A DNA stretch of 64,000 bases from Stutzerimonas kunmingensis (GCF_014764705.1 NZ_JACXXG010000004.1:62001-126000); one strand, 5' to 3'. Shown: positions 25,263-34,095, counted from the first letter of the stretch. Notes: generated by a model from the sequence alone, not told the origin. Translations and numbers: made by a program.

Positions 25263-25821
25263 GCGTGACAGGCTCCTGTATTAGGGGAATGTGGCGATAG
25301 GCAGGCGGAAAGCGCAGGTGGACCAGGGTGCCGCCGCCGGGGCGCAGGCCGATGCTGATGCTGCCGTTCAGGCTGCTGGCGCGCTCCTGCAGGATGATCA
25401 GGCCGTAATGGCCGGCGCGCTGCTCTTCGGGGCGGATGCCGATGCCGTCGTCCTCGATCCTGACGTGGATGGTGCCATTGCTGTCCTGCGTCAGGCTCAG
25501 CCAGCAGCGGTCGGCCTCGGCGTGCTTGACCACATTGCTCAGCGCCTCGCGGATGATCTGCAGGCAGTGCACTTCCTCGTTGGGCGTCAGCGGACAGTGG
25601 TCGAGGCGGTAGTCGCTCAGAATCTGCAGGCCGGAGTTGGCACCGAATTCCTCGATGGTCGCCTGCACCGCCGGTCGCAGCCCGGGTTCGTTGACCTTGA
25701 TGCGGAAGGTCGTCAGCAGCTCGCGCAACTGGCGGTAGGCCGCGTTCAGGCCCTGGTCGATCTGCTGCACGCTGTCGTCCAGCTGCGCCTGGCTGCTTTC
25801 CTTCTGCATCAGGCGCTTGAG
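25192..25821 (-). pseudogene. narX: narX remnant: C-terminal kinase fragment
   Basis: The frame encodes only the last 209 or so residues of a NarX sensor kinase (full proteins have about 600-640). It begins at LKRLMQKESS, which corresponds to the region just after the phospho-acceptor histidine helix (in E. coli NarX, ELHDSIAQSLS). The second half of the DHp domain and the ATPase domain (N-box EALSNVVKHAEA, G-box EDDGIGI, GGGTLVHLRFPP) remain. The sensor, HAMP and histidine box are gone. The homology stops at about 25821, where narH sequence begins on the other strand. An ATG at 25809 would give 205 residues, but such a product could not autophosphorylate. The tail reads 71 bp into narL. Confidence 0.92.
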
Positions 25822-26252
25822 TCAGCATGGACGGCGTGCTGCCGGACGTCGACAGCCTGCGCATCCCGCTGCGTTACTTGGCCAACCTGCTCACTGCGGG
25901 CGACGAGGAGCCGGTCAAGCTGGCGCTCAAGCGCATGCTCGCCATGCGTGCCTACAAGCGTGCCGAGCAGGTCGATGGTGTGCAGGACCTCAAGGTGCTG
26001 GAGAGCGTGGGTCTGTCGGTGGCCCAGGTGGAAGACATGTACCGCTACCTGGCCATCGCCAACTACGAAGACCGCTACGTGATCCCGACCGCGCACCGCG
26101 AAGAGGCCATGAGCGACGCCTTCGCCGAGCGTTCCGGTTGCGGCTTCAGCTTCGGCAGTGGCTGCTCGGGCGCCTCGGACACCAACATGTTTGGCGCGAA
26201 GAAGGCCAACCGCCGCGACATCATCAAGACCGTCCAGCTGTGGGAGGACTGA
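25821..26252 (+). pseudogene. narH: narH remnant: C-terminal fragment
   Basis: About 142 residues matching the extreme C-terminus of the nitrate reductase beta subunit (full length about 510). The remnant runs from DGVLPDVDSLRIP through YLANLLTAGDEEP and MYRYLAIANYEDR to a CGFSFGSGC segment and the native stop. All the iron-sulfur cysteine clusters, which lie in the missing N-terminal three quarters, are gone. An in-frame stop lies at 25818-25820, so no longer product is possible. The frame shows no other damage and the spacing to narJ (3 bp) is normal, so the truncation looks recent or artefactual. Confidence 0.93.
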
Positions 26253-26255
26253 GCC

Positions 26256-27011
26256 ATGCGCATCCTTAAAGTGATATCCCTGCTGCTGGACTACCCCGAC
26301 CAGCACCTGCGCGACGGCCATGCCGAACTGGCCCAGGCCATCGGCGCGGCCCGCGAGATCAGCCCGGAGCAGCGCATCGCGCTGCGCCGCCTGCTCGACG
26401 AGCTGACCGAAGACGACCTGATGGACGTGCAGGAGCGTTACACCGACCTGTTCGACCGCGGTCGTTCACTGTCGCTGCTCCTGTTCGAACACGTGCATGG
26501 CGAGTCCCGCGATCGCGGCCAAGCCATGGTCGACCTGATGGCGCAGTACACCGAGGCCGGTTTCGACATCGGTGTACGCGAGTTGCCGGATTACATCCCG
26601 CTTTACCTCGAATACCTCGCCACCCGCGATGACCTCGAGGCCCGCGAGGGGCTGGCCGACGTGTCGCACCTGCTGGCCCTGCTGGCAGCGCGTCTGCAGG
26701 AACGCGAGAGCCCGCATGCCGCATGCTTCACCGCACTGCTGCAGATCGCCGGCGAGCCGGTGCAGGAAACCCTGGCCGGGCTGCAGGAGCAGGTCGCCGC
26801 CGAAGAGCGCGACGACTCGCTGGAGGCCCTGGACAAGATCTGGGAGGAGGAGCAGGTCAACTTCCTCCAGGCCGAGCAGCAGGATCGCTGCCCATCCATG
26901 CCGAGCGGGCCGGGCAAGGCTCGCGAGGAAAGCCCGGTGCCGCTGCACTGGACCGATTTCAAGCATGACGGGCAGGCCGCCGCGCTCGCCCAGGAGGTGC
27001 GCAATGTCTAA
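26256..27011 (+). CDS. narJ: Nitrate reductase molybdenum cofactor assembly chaperone NarJ
   Basis: A 251-residue cytoplasmic chaperone that binds the NarG N-terminus and assists cofactor insertion and membrane attachment. The all-helical family core is clear: MRILKVISLLLDYPD, ERYTDLFDRGRSLSLLLFEHVHGESRDRGQAM and LPDYIPLYLEYLA. It is intact and starts 3 bp after the narH remnant, but its client NarG is absent from this window. It overlaps narI by 8 bp. No promoter of its own is evident. Confidence 0.95.
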   Translation: MRILKVISLLLDYPDQHLRDGHAELAQAIGAAREISPEQRIALRRLLDELTEDDLMDVQERYTDLFDRGRSLSLLLFEHVHGESRDRGQAMVDLMAQYTEAGFDIGVRELPDYIPLYLEYLATRDDLEAREGLADVSHLLALLAARLQERESPHAACFTALLQIAGEPVQETLAGLQEQVAAEERDDSLEALDKIWEEEQVNFLQAEQQDRCPSMPSGPGKAREESPVPLHWTDFKHDGQAAALAQEVRNV

Positions 27012-27795
27012 CTTCAATTTCCTGCTGTTCGGGGTCTACCCCTACATCGCCCTGGCCATCTGCCTGATCGGCAGCTGGGCGCGCTTCGACCTGTCGCAGT
27101 ACAGCTGGAAGGCCGGCTCGAGCCAGATGCTGTCGAACAACCGCATGCGCCTGGCGAGCAACCTGTTCCACGTCGGCATCATCTTCATCCTGGCCGGTCA
27201 CTTCGTCGGCCTGCTGATGCCCGAGGCGCTTTATCACCACTTCATCACCAGTGGTCAGAAGCAGATCGTGGCGATGGTGTCCGGTGGCTTCTTCGGCATC
27301 CTCTGCCTGATCGGCCTGGTGATGCTGATCCATCGCCGTCTGACCGATGCGCGTGTGCGGGCCACCTCCAACACCAGCGACGTGATGATCCTGTTCGTGC
27401 TGCTGGCGCAGCTGGTGCTGGGGCTGCTGACCATCGTCGCCTCCACCGGCCACCTGGACGGTTCGGTGATGGTGCTGCTGGGCACCTGGGCACAGAGCCT
27501 GGTCACCCTGCAGCCGGTCAAGGCCGCAGGCGCCATCGAGTCGGTCAGCGTCATCTACAAGCTGCACGTGTTCCTCGGCATGACCCTGTTCGTGCTGTTC
27601 CCCTTCACCCGTCTGGTGCACATCGTCAGCGCGCCGGTGTGGTACCTGGGCCGGCGCTACCAGATCGTCCGGCAGAAGGGCGTCAAGCCGGCCATGCCGC
27701 GTCCGCAGCGCCCGCGCACCTACGAAGCACCGGTACGCGAAACTGCCGTGCCGTCCGCCGTGCCTGCCACGGCAAAGAGCAAGAGCCCGGTATGA
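27004..27795 (+). CDS. narI: Respiratory nitrate reductase gamma subunit NarI (cytochrome b)
   Basis: A 263-residue inner-membrane di-haem cytochrome b that oxidises quinol and would anchor NarGH. The four haem ligands match E. coli spacing: H56 and H66 (NLFHVGII, GHFVGL), H188 and H206 (YKLHVFLG, TRLVHIVSAP). Five transmembrane helices are expected. A Pro/Ala-rich tail of about 35 residues extends beyond the usual end at about 225. The real start is the ATG at 27004, inside the end of narJ. Without NarG and NarH the subunit has no electron-accepting partner here. Confidence 0.95.
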   Translation: MSNFNFLLFGVYPYIALAICLIGSWARFDLSQYSWKAGSSQMLSNNRMRLASNLFHVGIIFILAGHFVGLLMPEALYHHFITSGQKQIVAMVSGGFFGILCLIGLVMLIHRRLTDARVRATSNTSDVMILFVLLAQLVLGLLTIVASTGHLDGSVMVLLGTWAQSLVTLQPVKAAGAIESVSVIYKLHVFLGMTLFVLFPFTRLVHIVSAPVWYLGRRYQIVRQKGVKPAMPRPQRPRTYEAPVRETAVPSAVPATAKSKSPV

Positions 27796-27876
27796 CCCTT
27801 GCCGGCTGGCGCCCCACGCGTCAGCCGGTCTGGCCGATCGGATCGAAGCTTCAAGCGTCTTATCGAGGTAATCATC

Positions 27877-28833
27877 ATGGGTTGTGGATGTGGTGGAAGC
27901 ACGGGTGGTGGCGGCTGCGGTGGCGGCGCCCGCCCGGAAATCGAAGTGCCGGCCGAGGCCCCTCTGTTCGAGGAACTGCCGCATGAAGAAGAGCACCAGC
28001 CCGCCGAGGAGCAGGCCTCCGGCGAGCCGCTGCTGATCGCCAGCAGCGAGCAGGAGTGGCCGCGGGTGCGGGTCAACGGGGTGGCGATCGCGGCCCAGGC
28101 CATCGCCCAGGAATTGCAGTATCACCCCGCCGAGAGCCGCGACGAGGCGGTCTTTCTGGCGACCCAGGCACTGGTGGTGCGCGAGCTGTTGCAGCAGCGC
28201 ATCGCCGAACTCGGCCTGGTGGTGCGTGCTGAATCCGGTGAAAGCGAGGAAGAAGCGGCCACCCGCACGCTGATCGAACAGGAAGTGCCGCTGCCGCTGG
28301 CCGACGAGGCGGCCTGTCAGCAGTACTACAACGGCAACCGTCAGCGCTTCTTCAGCGCGCCGCTGCTGGCCGCGCGGCACATCCTGCTGGCCTGTCCGGC
28401 GGATGACGCCGAAGCGCGCAGCCTGGCGCGTGAACAGGCGCTGGGCCTGTTGCAGCAACTGCAGGCGGCGCCGCAAAGCTTCGCCGAACTCGCGTTGCAG
28501 CATTCGGCCTGTCCATCCAAGGAGCAGGGCGGGGCGCTTGGGCAGATCAGCAAGGGCCAGACCGTGCCGGAGTTCGAGCGCCAGCTGTTCCGTCTGCCGG
28601 TCGGCCTCTGCCAGCAACCGCTGGAGAGCCGCTACGGCTACCATCTGGTGTTCGTCGACCAGCGTATCGAGGGCGAGCAATTGCCCTACGAGATCGTCGC
28701 CGGAACGATTCGCGCCGAACTCAACCAGCGTGTCTGGCAGATCGGCGTCAGCCAGTACCTGCAGAATCTGGTGGGGGCGGCGAACATCGAGGGAATCCAC
28801 CTGCAGGGCGCGGAAACGCCACTGATGCAATGA
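27877..28833 (+). CDS. nar-linked parvulin-type peptidyl-prolyl isomerase
   Basis: A 318-residue protein. The N-terminus is a Cys/Gly-rich stretch (MGCGCGGSTGGGGCGGG, four cysteines in 14 residues), then an acidic linker, a SurA/NifM-like helical region, and a PpiC rotamase domain (about 160-265; ARHILLACPAD, FAELALQHSACPSKEQGGALG, YGYHLVFV). A PPIase follows narI in the same place in P. aeruginosa (PA3871), so it is part of the nar locus and probably helps mature the reductase. It has no signal peptide. The ATG at 27877 has GAGGT upstream. Confidence 0.88.
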   Translation: MGCGCGGSTGGGGCGGGARPEIEVPAEAPLFEELPHEEEHQPAEEQASGEPLLIASSEQEWPRVRVNGVAIAAQAIAQELQYHPAESRDEAVFLATQALVVRELLQQRIAELGLVVRAESGESEEEAATRTLIEQEVPLPLADEAACQQYYNGNRQRFFSAPLLAARHILLACPADDAEARSLAREQALGLLQQLQAAPQSFAELALQHSACPSKEQGGALGQISKGQTVPEFERQLFRLPVGLCQQPLESRYGYHLVFVDQRIEGEQLPYEIVAGTIRAELNQRVWQIGVSQYLQNLVGAANIEGIHLQGAETPLMQ

Positions 28834-28853
28834 CGGCGGCTTGGCCCTGCGCC

Positions 28854-28922
28854 GGGTGGATGATGCTTCACCACCCACCGCGCGGGGCCCACGGTGGATG
28901 AATAAGCGTCATCCACCCTACG
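28854..28922. repeat. REPIN-like inverted repeat, copy B
   Basis: Arms GGGTGGATGA (28854-28863) and TCATCCACCC (28910-28919) are exact reverse complements, and an inner GGTGGATG element pairs with the same right arm. The right end GCGTCATCCACCCTACG (28906-28922) is identical over 17 bp to copy C. It fills the gap between the PPIase gene and moaA. Confidence 0.78.
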
Positions 28923-28941
28923 AGGCTTAGAGGTGTTATCG

Positions 28942-29931
28942 ATGACTCAACTACGCGATGCCCACAACCGCCAGATCGACTACCTGCGCATGTCTGTCAC
29001 CGACCGCTGCGACTTCCGCTGCGTCTACTGCATGGCCGAGGACATGACCTTCCTGCCGCGTCAGCAGGTGCTCGGTCTGGAGGAGCTGGAGCGCATCGCG
29101 CGCATCTTCGTCGGGCTGGGCGTGAAGAAGATCCGCCTCACTGGCGGCGAGCCGCTGGTACGCCAGGGCATCGTCGGTCTCTGCGAGCGCATCGCGGCCT
29201 TGCCCGGTCTGCGTGAACTGGTGATGACCACCAACGGCTCGCAGCTGGTCAGGCTTGCCGCGCCGCTGGCTCGGGCCGGGGTCAAGCGGCTGAACATCAG
29301 CCTGGATAGCCTGGACGCCGAGAAATTCCACGCCATTACCCGCACCGGCCAGCTGCAGCAGGTGCTCGACGGCATCGATGCGGCGCGCGCCGCCGGCTTC
29401 GAGCGGATCAAGCTCAATGCCGTGGTGATGAAGGGCCGCAACGCCGAGGAGGTCGCCGACCTGGTGGACTTCGCCATCGCCGGCGGGCTGGACCTGAGCT
29501 TCATCGAGGAAATGCCGCTGGGCGACGTCGGCCGTTCGCGCGGTGAGAGCTTCTGCTCCAGCGACGAGGTCAAGGCGCTGATCGCCGAGCGTCACGCGCT
29601 GATCGATTCGGCCGAGCAGAGCGGCGGTCCGGCGCGCTATGTGCGCCTGCCGGAGCACCCGCAGACGCGCATCGGCTTCATCTCGCCGCATTCGCACAAC
29701 TTCTGCGCCACCTGCAACCGCGTGCGGCTGACCGTGGAAGGTCGCCTGCTGCTGTGCCTGGGCCACGAGCATTCCATCGACCTGCGCGCACTGCTGCGCC
29801 GCCATCCGACCAGCGACCAGCCGGTGATCGACGCCATTCACGCCGCGCTGCAACGCAAACCGCTGCGCCACGAATTCTCCAGCGGCGGCGAGGTCCAGGT
29901 ATTGCGCTTCATGAACGCCAGCGGCGGTTGA
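28942..29931 (+). CDS. moaA: GTP 3',8-cyclase MoaA (molybdenum cofactor biosynthesis)
   Basis: A 329-residue radical-SAM enzyme that starts molybdopterin synthesis from GTP, working with MoaC. The N-terminal cluster is C23xxxC27xxC30 (CDFRCVYC). The C-terminal cluster that binds GTP is in [19 protein letters not shown], and the protein ends in the essential Gly-Gly (ASGG). I chose the ATG at 28942; AGAGG lies 8 bp upstream. In Pseudomonas nar loci a moaA copy commonly follows the PPIase gene, supplying cofactor for nitrate reductase. Confidence 0.95.
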   Translation: MTQLRDAHNRQIDYLRMSVTDRCDFRCVYCMAEDMTFLPRQQVLGLEELERIARIFVGLGVKKIRLTGGEPLVRQGIVGLCERIAALPGLRELVMTTNGSQLVRLAAPLARAGVKRLNISLDSLDAEKFHAITRTGQLQQVLDGIDAARAAGFERIKLNAVVMKGRNAEEVADLVDFAIAGGLDLSFIEEMPLGDVGRSRGESFCSSDEVKALIAERHALIDSAEQSGGPARYVRLPEHPQTRIGFISPHSHNFCATCNRVRLTVEGRLLLCLGHEHSIDLRALLRRHPTSDQPVIDAIHAALQRKPLRHEFSSGGEVQVLRFMNASGG

Positions 29932-30170
29932 CTGCCCGCGCCGAACGGGCTGCGGGCCGACCGTTTTATTCGCTACCATCGGCCGGCACTGCCGGTCTGA
30001 CCCATGCCCCGCTGCGTTGCAGTCGGGCTGTCGCAACGCTCGCTGGCCAACGCCATGCGCGTTGGTCGACCTGCCGGCACCGCCTGCCGCGCGCCTACCT
30101 CCAACGGGGAATGGGCTGGCCCGCGGCGCCGGTGCAGCCTGCGCACACATCTTCAAGGGAGTTTCGAGCC

Positions 30171-30716
30171 ATGGCTCACCTGTCCAACACCGAATTCCAG
30201 CCTCTGAACATCGCCGTGCTCACGGTGAGCGATACCCGCAACCTGGACACCGACACCTCCGGCCAGGCGCTGATCGACGGCCTGCAGAGCGCAGGCCACA
30301 CGCTGGCCGAGCGGGCCATCGTCAGGGACGACATCTGGCAGATCCGCGCCCGGGTGTGCAGCTGGATCGCCAGCGAAAACGTGCAGGTGGTGCTGATCAC
30401 CGGCGGCACCGGTTTCACCGCCCGTGACAACACCCCGCAGGCGGTGCAGCCGCTGCTGGACAAAGATGTCGACGGCTTCGGCGAGCTGTTCCGCTACGTT
30501 TCGCTGAGCGAGATCGGCACCTCCACCGTGCAGTCCCGCGCGCTGGCCGGCATGAGCAACGGCACCCTGGTCTGCTGCCTGCCCGGCTCGACCAATGCCT
30601 GCCGCACCGCCTGGAACAAGATCCTCGTCGAGCAGCTGGACAGCCGCACCAAGCCCTGCAACTTCGTACCGCACCTGAAGGCCAGCGCAGTCGAATACTG
30701 CGGGCCACGCTCATGA
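30171..30716 (+). CDS. moaB: Molybdenum cofactor biosynthesis protein B
   Basis: A 181-residue MogA/MoaB-fold protein, thought to adenylylate molybdopterin. Signatures visible are LTVSDTRN, LITGGTGFTARDNTPQAV and CLPGSTNACRTAW. The ATG at 30171 has AAGGGAG upstream. It follows moaA after a 239-bp gap in which I see no gene, and overlaps moeA by 4 bp, so moaB-moeA form a unit. Confidence 0.95.
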   Translation: MAHLSNTEFQPLNIAVLTVSDTRNLDTDTSGQALIDGLQSAGHTLAERAIVRDDIWQIRARVCSWIASENVQVVLITGGTGFTARDNTPQAVQPLLDKDVDGFGELFRYVSLSEIGTSTVQSRALAGMSNGTLVCCLPGSTNACRTAWNKILVEQLDSRTKPCNFVPHLKASAVEYCGPRS

Positions 30717-31945
30717 GCGCCTGTGGCTGCGACACCAGTGGCCTGAAGCCGGTCGACGAGGCCATCGCCGAGCTGCTGGCACGGGTGCCGGCGCTGCCGC
30801 CAGTGGAACACGTCGCGCTGTCCGATGCCCTTGGCCGGGTGCTGGCGGAATCGCTAGACGCGCCCTTCCCGGTGCCGGCCTGGGACAACAGCGCAATGGA
30901 CGGCTACGCCCTGCGCGCCGCCGACCTGCCGGCTAAAGGCGGCTGGCTGCCACTCGCCGGGCGCATCGCCGCCGGTGATGCCGCCGACCAGCAACTGCCT
31001 GCCGGCCACGCCGTGCGCATCTTCACCGGCGCGCCGCTGCCGCCGGGCGCCGACACCGTGGTGGCGCAGGAGGATTGCCAGATCGAGGCCGATCGCGTGC
31101 ATTTCCCCGGCGTTATCCAGGGCGCCCATGTGCGTCGTCAGGGCGAGGAACTGCAGGCTGGCGCCCCCGTGCTGCAGGCGGGCAAGCGTCTGCGCCCGCA
31201 GGAGATCGGCCTGCTGGCGAGCTTCGGCGTTGCCCGCGTGGCGGTCTATCGGCGCCTGCGCATCGGCCTGCTCTCCAGCGGCAACGAACTGCGCGAACCC
31301 GGCGAGCCGCTGGCGCCGGGACAGATCTACAACTCCAACCGTTACTGCCTGCTCAGCGTGCTGCGCAGCATCGGAATGGAAGTGCACGACTACGAAATCC
31401 TCGTCGACGAGCTGGCTGCTAGCCGTGACGCCCTGGCGCTGGCCGCCTCCGAATGGGACATGCTGATCACCTCCGGCGGCGTCTCGGTCGGCGAGGAGGA
31501 CCATCTCAAGCAGGCCATTCGCGAGCTGGGCGAGTTGCACATGTGGCGCCTGGCGATCCAGCCGGGTAAGCCGCTGGCCTTTGGCGAGGTCAATGGCAAG
31601 CCGTGGATCGGCCTGCCCGGCAATCCGGCTGCGGCGCTGATCACCTCGCTGGTGGTGGCGCGACCGTTCCTGCTCAGTGCCCAGGGTTGCACCGAGGTGC
31701 TGCCCAAGCCGCTGCGCCTGACCGCCGGCTTCGCCTGGCGCAAGCCGAACAACCGTCGCCAGTACCTGCGCGCGCGGCTGGAACAGGTCGATGGCGAGAT
31801 GCGCGTGTGCCTGCATCCGCGTCAGGGCTCAGCGATGCTGACCTCGGCCAGCTGGGCCGAAGGCCTGGCCATCGTCGAGCGCAACCGCACGCTGGAAGAA
31901 GGGGAGACGGTGGAGTATCTGCCGTTCAGCGAGTTGCTCGGCTGA
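30713..31945 (+). CDS. moeA: Molybdopterin molybdotransferase MoeA
   Basis: A 410-residue enzyme that inserts molybdate into adenylylated molybdopterin. Family blocks are PAWDNSAMDGYAL, VRIFTGAPLPPGADTVV, LITSGGVSVGEED and GLPGNPAAA, with the four-domain MoeA layout. The ATG overlaps the moaB stop. The cofactor it makes could serve the aldehyde oxidoreductase at 61.7-64 kb as well as the (now missing) nitrate reductase. A strong terminator follows. Confidence 0.96.
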   Translation: MSACGCDTSGLKPVDEAIAELLARVPALPPVEHVALSDALGRVLAESLDAPFPVPAWDNSAMDGYALRAADLPAKGGWLPLAGRIAAGDAADQQLPAGHAVRIFTGAPLPPGADTVVAQEDCQIEADRVHFPGVIQGAHVRRQGEELQAGAPVLQAGKRLRPQEIGLLASFGVARVAVYRRLRIGLLSSGNELREPGEPLAPGQIYNSNRYCLLSVLRSIGMEVHDYEILVDELAASRDALALAASEWDMLITSGGVSVGEEDHLKQAIRELGELHMWRLAIQPGKPLAFGEVNGKPWIGLPGNPAAALITSLVVARPFLLSAQGCTEVLPKPLRLTAGFAWRKPNNRRQYLRARLEQVDGEMRVCLHPRQGSAMLTSASWAEGLAIVERNRTLEEGETVEYLPFSELLG

Positions 31946-31953
31946 CAAACAAA

Positions 31954-31986
31954 AACGCCCGGTCGATGGTGAGTCGACCGGGCGTT
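31954..31986. terminator. Bidirectional terminator between moeA and cytochrome b561
   Basis: A perfect 13-bp stem, AACGCCCGGTCGA (31954-31966) and TCGACCGGGCGTT (31974-31986), with a 7-nt loop. The A-rich left flank gives a U-run on minus-strand RNA, so it is strongest for the cytochrome b561 gene, and also marks the end of moaB-moeA. Confidence 0.85.
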
Positions 31987-32000
31987 GTCGTGTCTGCGCC

Positions 32001-32552
32001 TCAGGCCTGGTGGCGCTGCGGCAGCATGCGCAACAGGGTGCCGTCGCGGCGCACGTATTGGTGGAACAAGGCCGCCGCCGCGTGCAGGCCGATCAGCCAG
32101 TAGCCGGCCACCGCCAGCGTTTCATGCAGCTCCTTGAACTCGCCGGCCAGCTCCTTGTTGGCGCCGATCAGCGCCGGCAGCTCAAGGCCGAAGAAGGGAA
32201 TCGGCTTGTCTGCCGCGCTCAGCGTCAGCCAGCCGAGCAGCGGCAGACCAATCATCAGGCCGTACAGCGCCAGGTGCATAAGCTTGGCCAGCGCGCGTTC
32301 CCAGCCGGCCCCGGCGACCGCTTTGGGTGCGGGATGCAGCCAGCGTGCAATCAGGCGCAGCCAGACCAGTGCAAATACCGTCAGACCCAGCATGAAATGC
32401 CAGTGCTTGAGCAGTTCGCGCGGTTCACTGCCCTTGGCGAAATTGCCCTTGAGTTCGATGGTCGCGTAGACCGCTGCGATCAACAGCAGCATCAGCCAGT
32501 GCAGGGCAATGCTCAGGCGACCGTAGCGTGCCAGAGGGTTCGATGCAGTCAT
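32001..32552 (-). CDS. Cytochrome b561 family protein
   Basis: A 183-residue four-helix inner-membrane di-haem cytochrome b of the bacterial CybB type, proposed superoxide:quinone or quinol oxidoreductase. Likely haem ligands are H18 (ALHWLM), H50/H52 (LKHWHF) and the C-terminal histidines in LHETLAVAGYWLIGLHAA. I chose the ATG at 32552 (GGAG 8 bp upstream) over the GTG at 32561. A TTAAG-type response-regulator box sits 47-63 bp before the start, shared with the operon at 39 kb, so it is probably a target of the adjacent two-component system. Confidence 0.92.
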   Translation of the reverse strand: MTASNPLARYGRLSIALHWLMLLLIAAVYATIELKGNFAKGSEPRELLKHWHFMLGLTVFALVWLRLIARWLHPAPKAVAGAGWERALAKLMHLALYGLMIGLPLLGWLTLSAADKPIPFFGLELPALIGANKELAGEFKELHETLAVAGYWLIGLHAAAALFHQYVRRDGTLLRMLPQRHQA

Positions 32553-32598
32553 TTCACTCACTCCGAGTAGGGGAATGTCGGCAGTCTAGGGCGCCAGC

Positions 32599-32615
32599 CT
32601 TAAGCGAACCTTAGC
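32599..32615 (-). promoter_or_regulatory. QseB/PmrA/BqsR-like box before cytochrome b561
   Basis: CTTAAG-CGAAC-CTTAGC, a one-base variant of TTAAG-N6-TTAAG. It is 47 bp from the b561 start codon, almost the same distance as the perfect box at 39132-39148 from its gene, and lies between the b561 gene and the two-component kinase gene. Confidence 0.6.
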
Positions 32616-32673
32616 GAATGCCCGTTGCGCCTGCGGCGGACGGTCGCGGCAGCTCGCCGCTGGTCGTTCTAGG

Positions 32674-34095
32674 CTAGTGGTGTGACTGGCGGGGCAGGTG
32701 CACGGCGACCTGCAGCCCGCCGAGCGGTGAGTCCGCCAGTTCGATGGTCGCGCCGTGCAGTTCGGCGATGCGTGCGACGATGGCCAGGCCGAGCCCCGCG
32801 CCCTGGCCGTCGCCCTGGCGGTAGAAGCGCTCGAACAGTTTGTCGCGCTGCGCTGCCGGCACGCCCGGACCGCTGTCATCCACGCACAGGCTGACGCCGT
32901 TTTCCATGGTCTGGAGGCTGACCTGAATCTGCCCGCCATCGGGCGTGTACTGCAGGGCATTGCCGACCAGATTCTGCAGCAGCGTGGCGAGCGCGGCGGC
33001 ATCGCCGGGAAGCCGGTGATCGGCCACGTCGTCAGCTTCCAGCGTCAGTTCCTGATCGCGCGCCAGGGCCAGCGGCGTCAGCTCGGCGAGGCATTCGCGG
33101 CACAGCGGCAGCAGGTCCAGCTGCTGTGGATGCCGCGGCTGCGCATTGGGTTCCAGGCGAGCGAGCGTGAGCAGCTGAGTGACCACGCGGGTGGTGCGAT
33201 CGACGCCGGTCAGCAGTTGCTGCAGCGCGGCTTCACGGTCCTCCGGCTGCTCGGCCTGTTGCGCATTCTGCGCATGGATGCGCAGCACTGCCAGGGGCGT
33301 GCGCAGTTCATGGGCCGCATCGGCGATGAAGCGTTTTTCCCGCTCGACCAGTTGATTGACCTGCTGCAGCAGGCGATTCAGCGAGGCGGCCACCGGCTCC
33401 AGCTCCTGCGGCAGCGGCGCCAGCAGCAGCGGCGCGAGGTTGTCCGGATCGCGACTCTTCAGAAGCTGCGCCATGTGCGCCAGCGGCCGCAGACCCCAGC
33501 CCACCGCCAGCCAGATCAGCAGCGCCAGCAGCGGCAGGCCGATGAGGTCGGGCAGCAGGCTGCGCCGGGCGATCTTGCCGACCAGCTCGCCGCGTACGTC
33601 GCCGCGCTCGCTGAGCAGAATCCACAGATCGTCCTCGCGGTCGTGTAGCAGGAACAGCCGCCAGGCATGGCCGTCGAGCTGCACGTCGTGATAGCCGCCG
33701 CTCAGATGGCTGAAGGGTGACGCGGAGTCAGCGCCGGCCAGCCGCTGCAAGGCGCCGTGCGGCGCGCCGGCTGACTGCAGCAGGCTGCTGCCATCCGTGG
33801 CGTAGACCTGAAAGCCCAGCTTGGTTTCGTAGTCGTGCCCCGGCACGCCCTGATCGCGCCGCGCATTCACCGCGGCGTCCAGCGCCTGCTGCAGCGCATT
33901 GCGGGCCTGCGGGTTCATGTCGCGCATCACCAGCCCCTGCACCAGTCGAGCACTGTGCGCCAGTTGGGCGTCGAACAGCTCCTCGATCTCGTGGCGGGCG
34001 TCGCGATAACTGCGCCAGGAGATCAGGCTCAGCGACAGCAGCAGGATGCCGAGCACCAGCACCAGGGTGCGGTTGCGGATAGAGCGCCTCAGCAT
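32674..34095 (-). CDS. Two-component sensor kinase, QseC/PmrB-like
   Basis: A 473-residue membrane histidine kinase: TM about 9-27, periplasmic sensor about 28-178, TM about 179-200, then DHp with phospho-acceptor H262 (ADAAHELRTPLAV) and an ATPase domain (N-box NLVGNALQY, G1 VDDSGPGVP, G2 GAGLGLAIV). The periplasmic part has the QseC-type pattern (QVYATDG, WRLFLLHDREDDLWILLSER). The RExxE iron motif described for BqsS is not evident, so the signal is unknown. It overlaps the response regulator gene by 7 bp and is the last gene of a seven-gene operon. Confidence 0.92.
   Translation of the reverse strand: MLRRSIRNRTLVLVLGILLLSLSLISWRSYRDARHEIEELFDAQLAHSARLVQGLVMRDMNPQARNALQQALDAAVNARRDQGVPGHDYETKLGFQVYATDGSSLLQSAGAPHGALQRLAGADSASPFSHLSGGYHDVQLDGHAWRLFLLHDREDDLWILLSERGDVRGELVGKIARRSLLPDLIGLPLLALLIWLAVGWGLRPLAHMAQLLKSRDPDNLAPLLLAPLPQELEPVAASLNRLLQQVNQLVEREKRFIADAAHELRTPLAVLRIHAQNAQQAEQPEDREAALQQLLTGVDRTTRVVTQLLTLARLEPNAQPRHPQQLDLLPLCRECLAELTPLALARDQELTLEADDVADHRLPGDAAALATLLQNLVGNALQYTPDGGQIQVSLQTMENGVSLCVDDSGPGVPAAQRDKLFERFYRQGDGQGAGLGLAIVARIAELHGATIELADSPLGGLQVAVHLPRQSHH

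Noticed and set aside
26959..28878. 639-codon minus-strand frame opposite narI and the PPIase gene
   Set aside because: Covers two well-supported genes and has only low-complexity composition.
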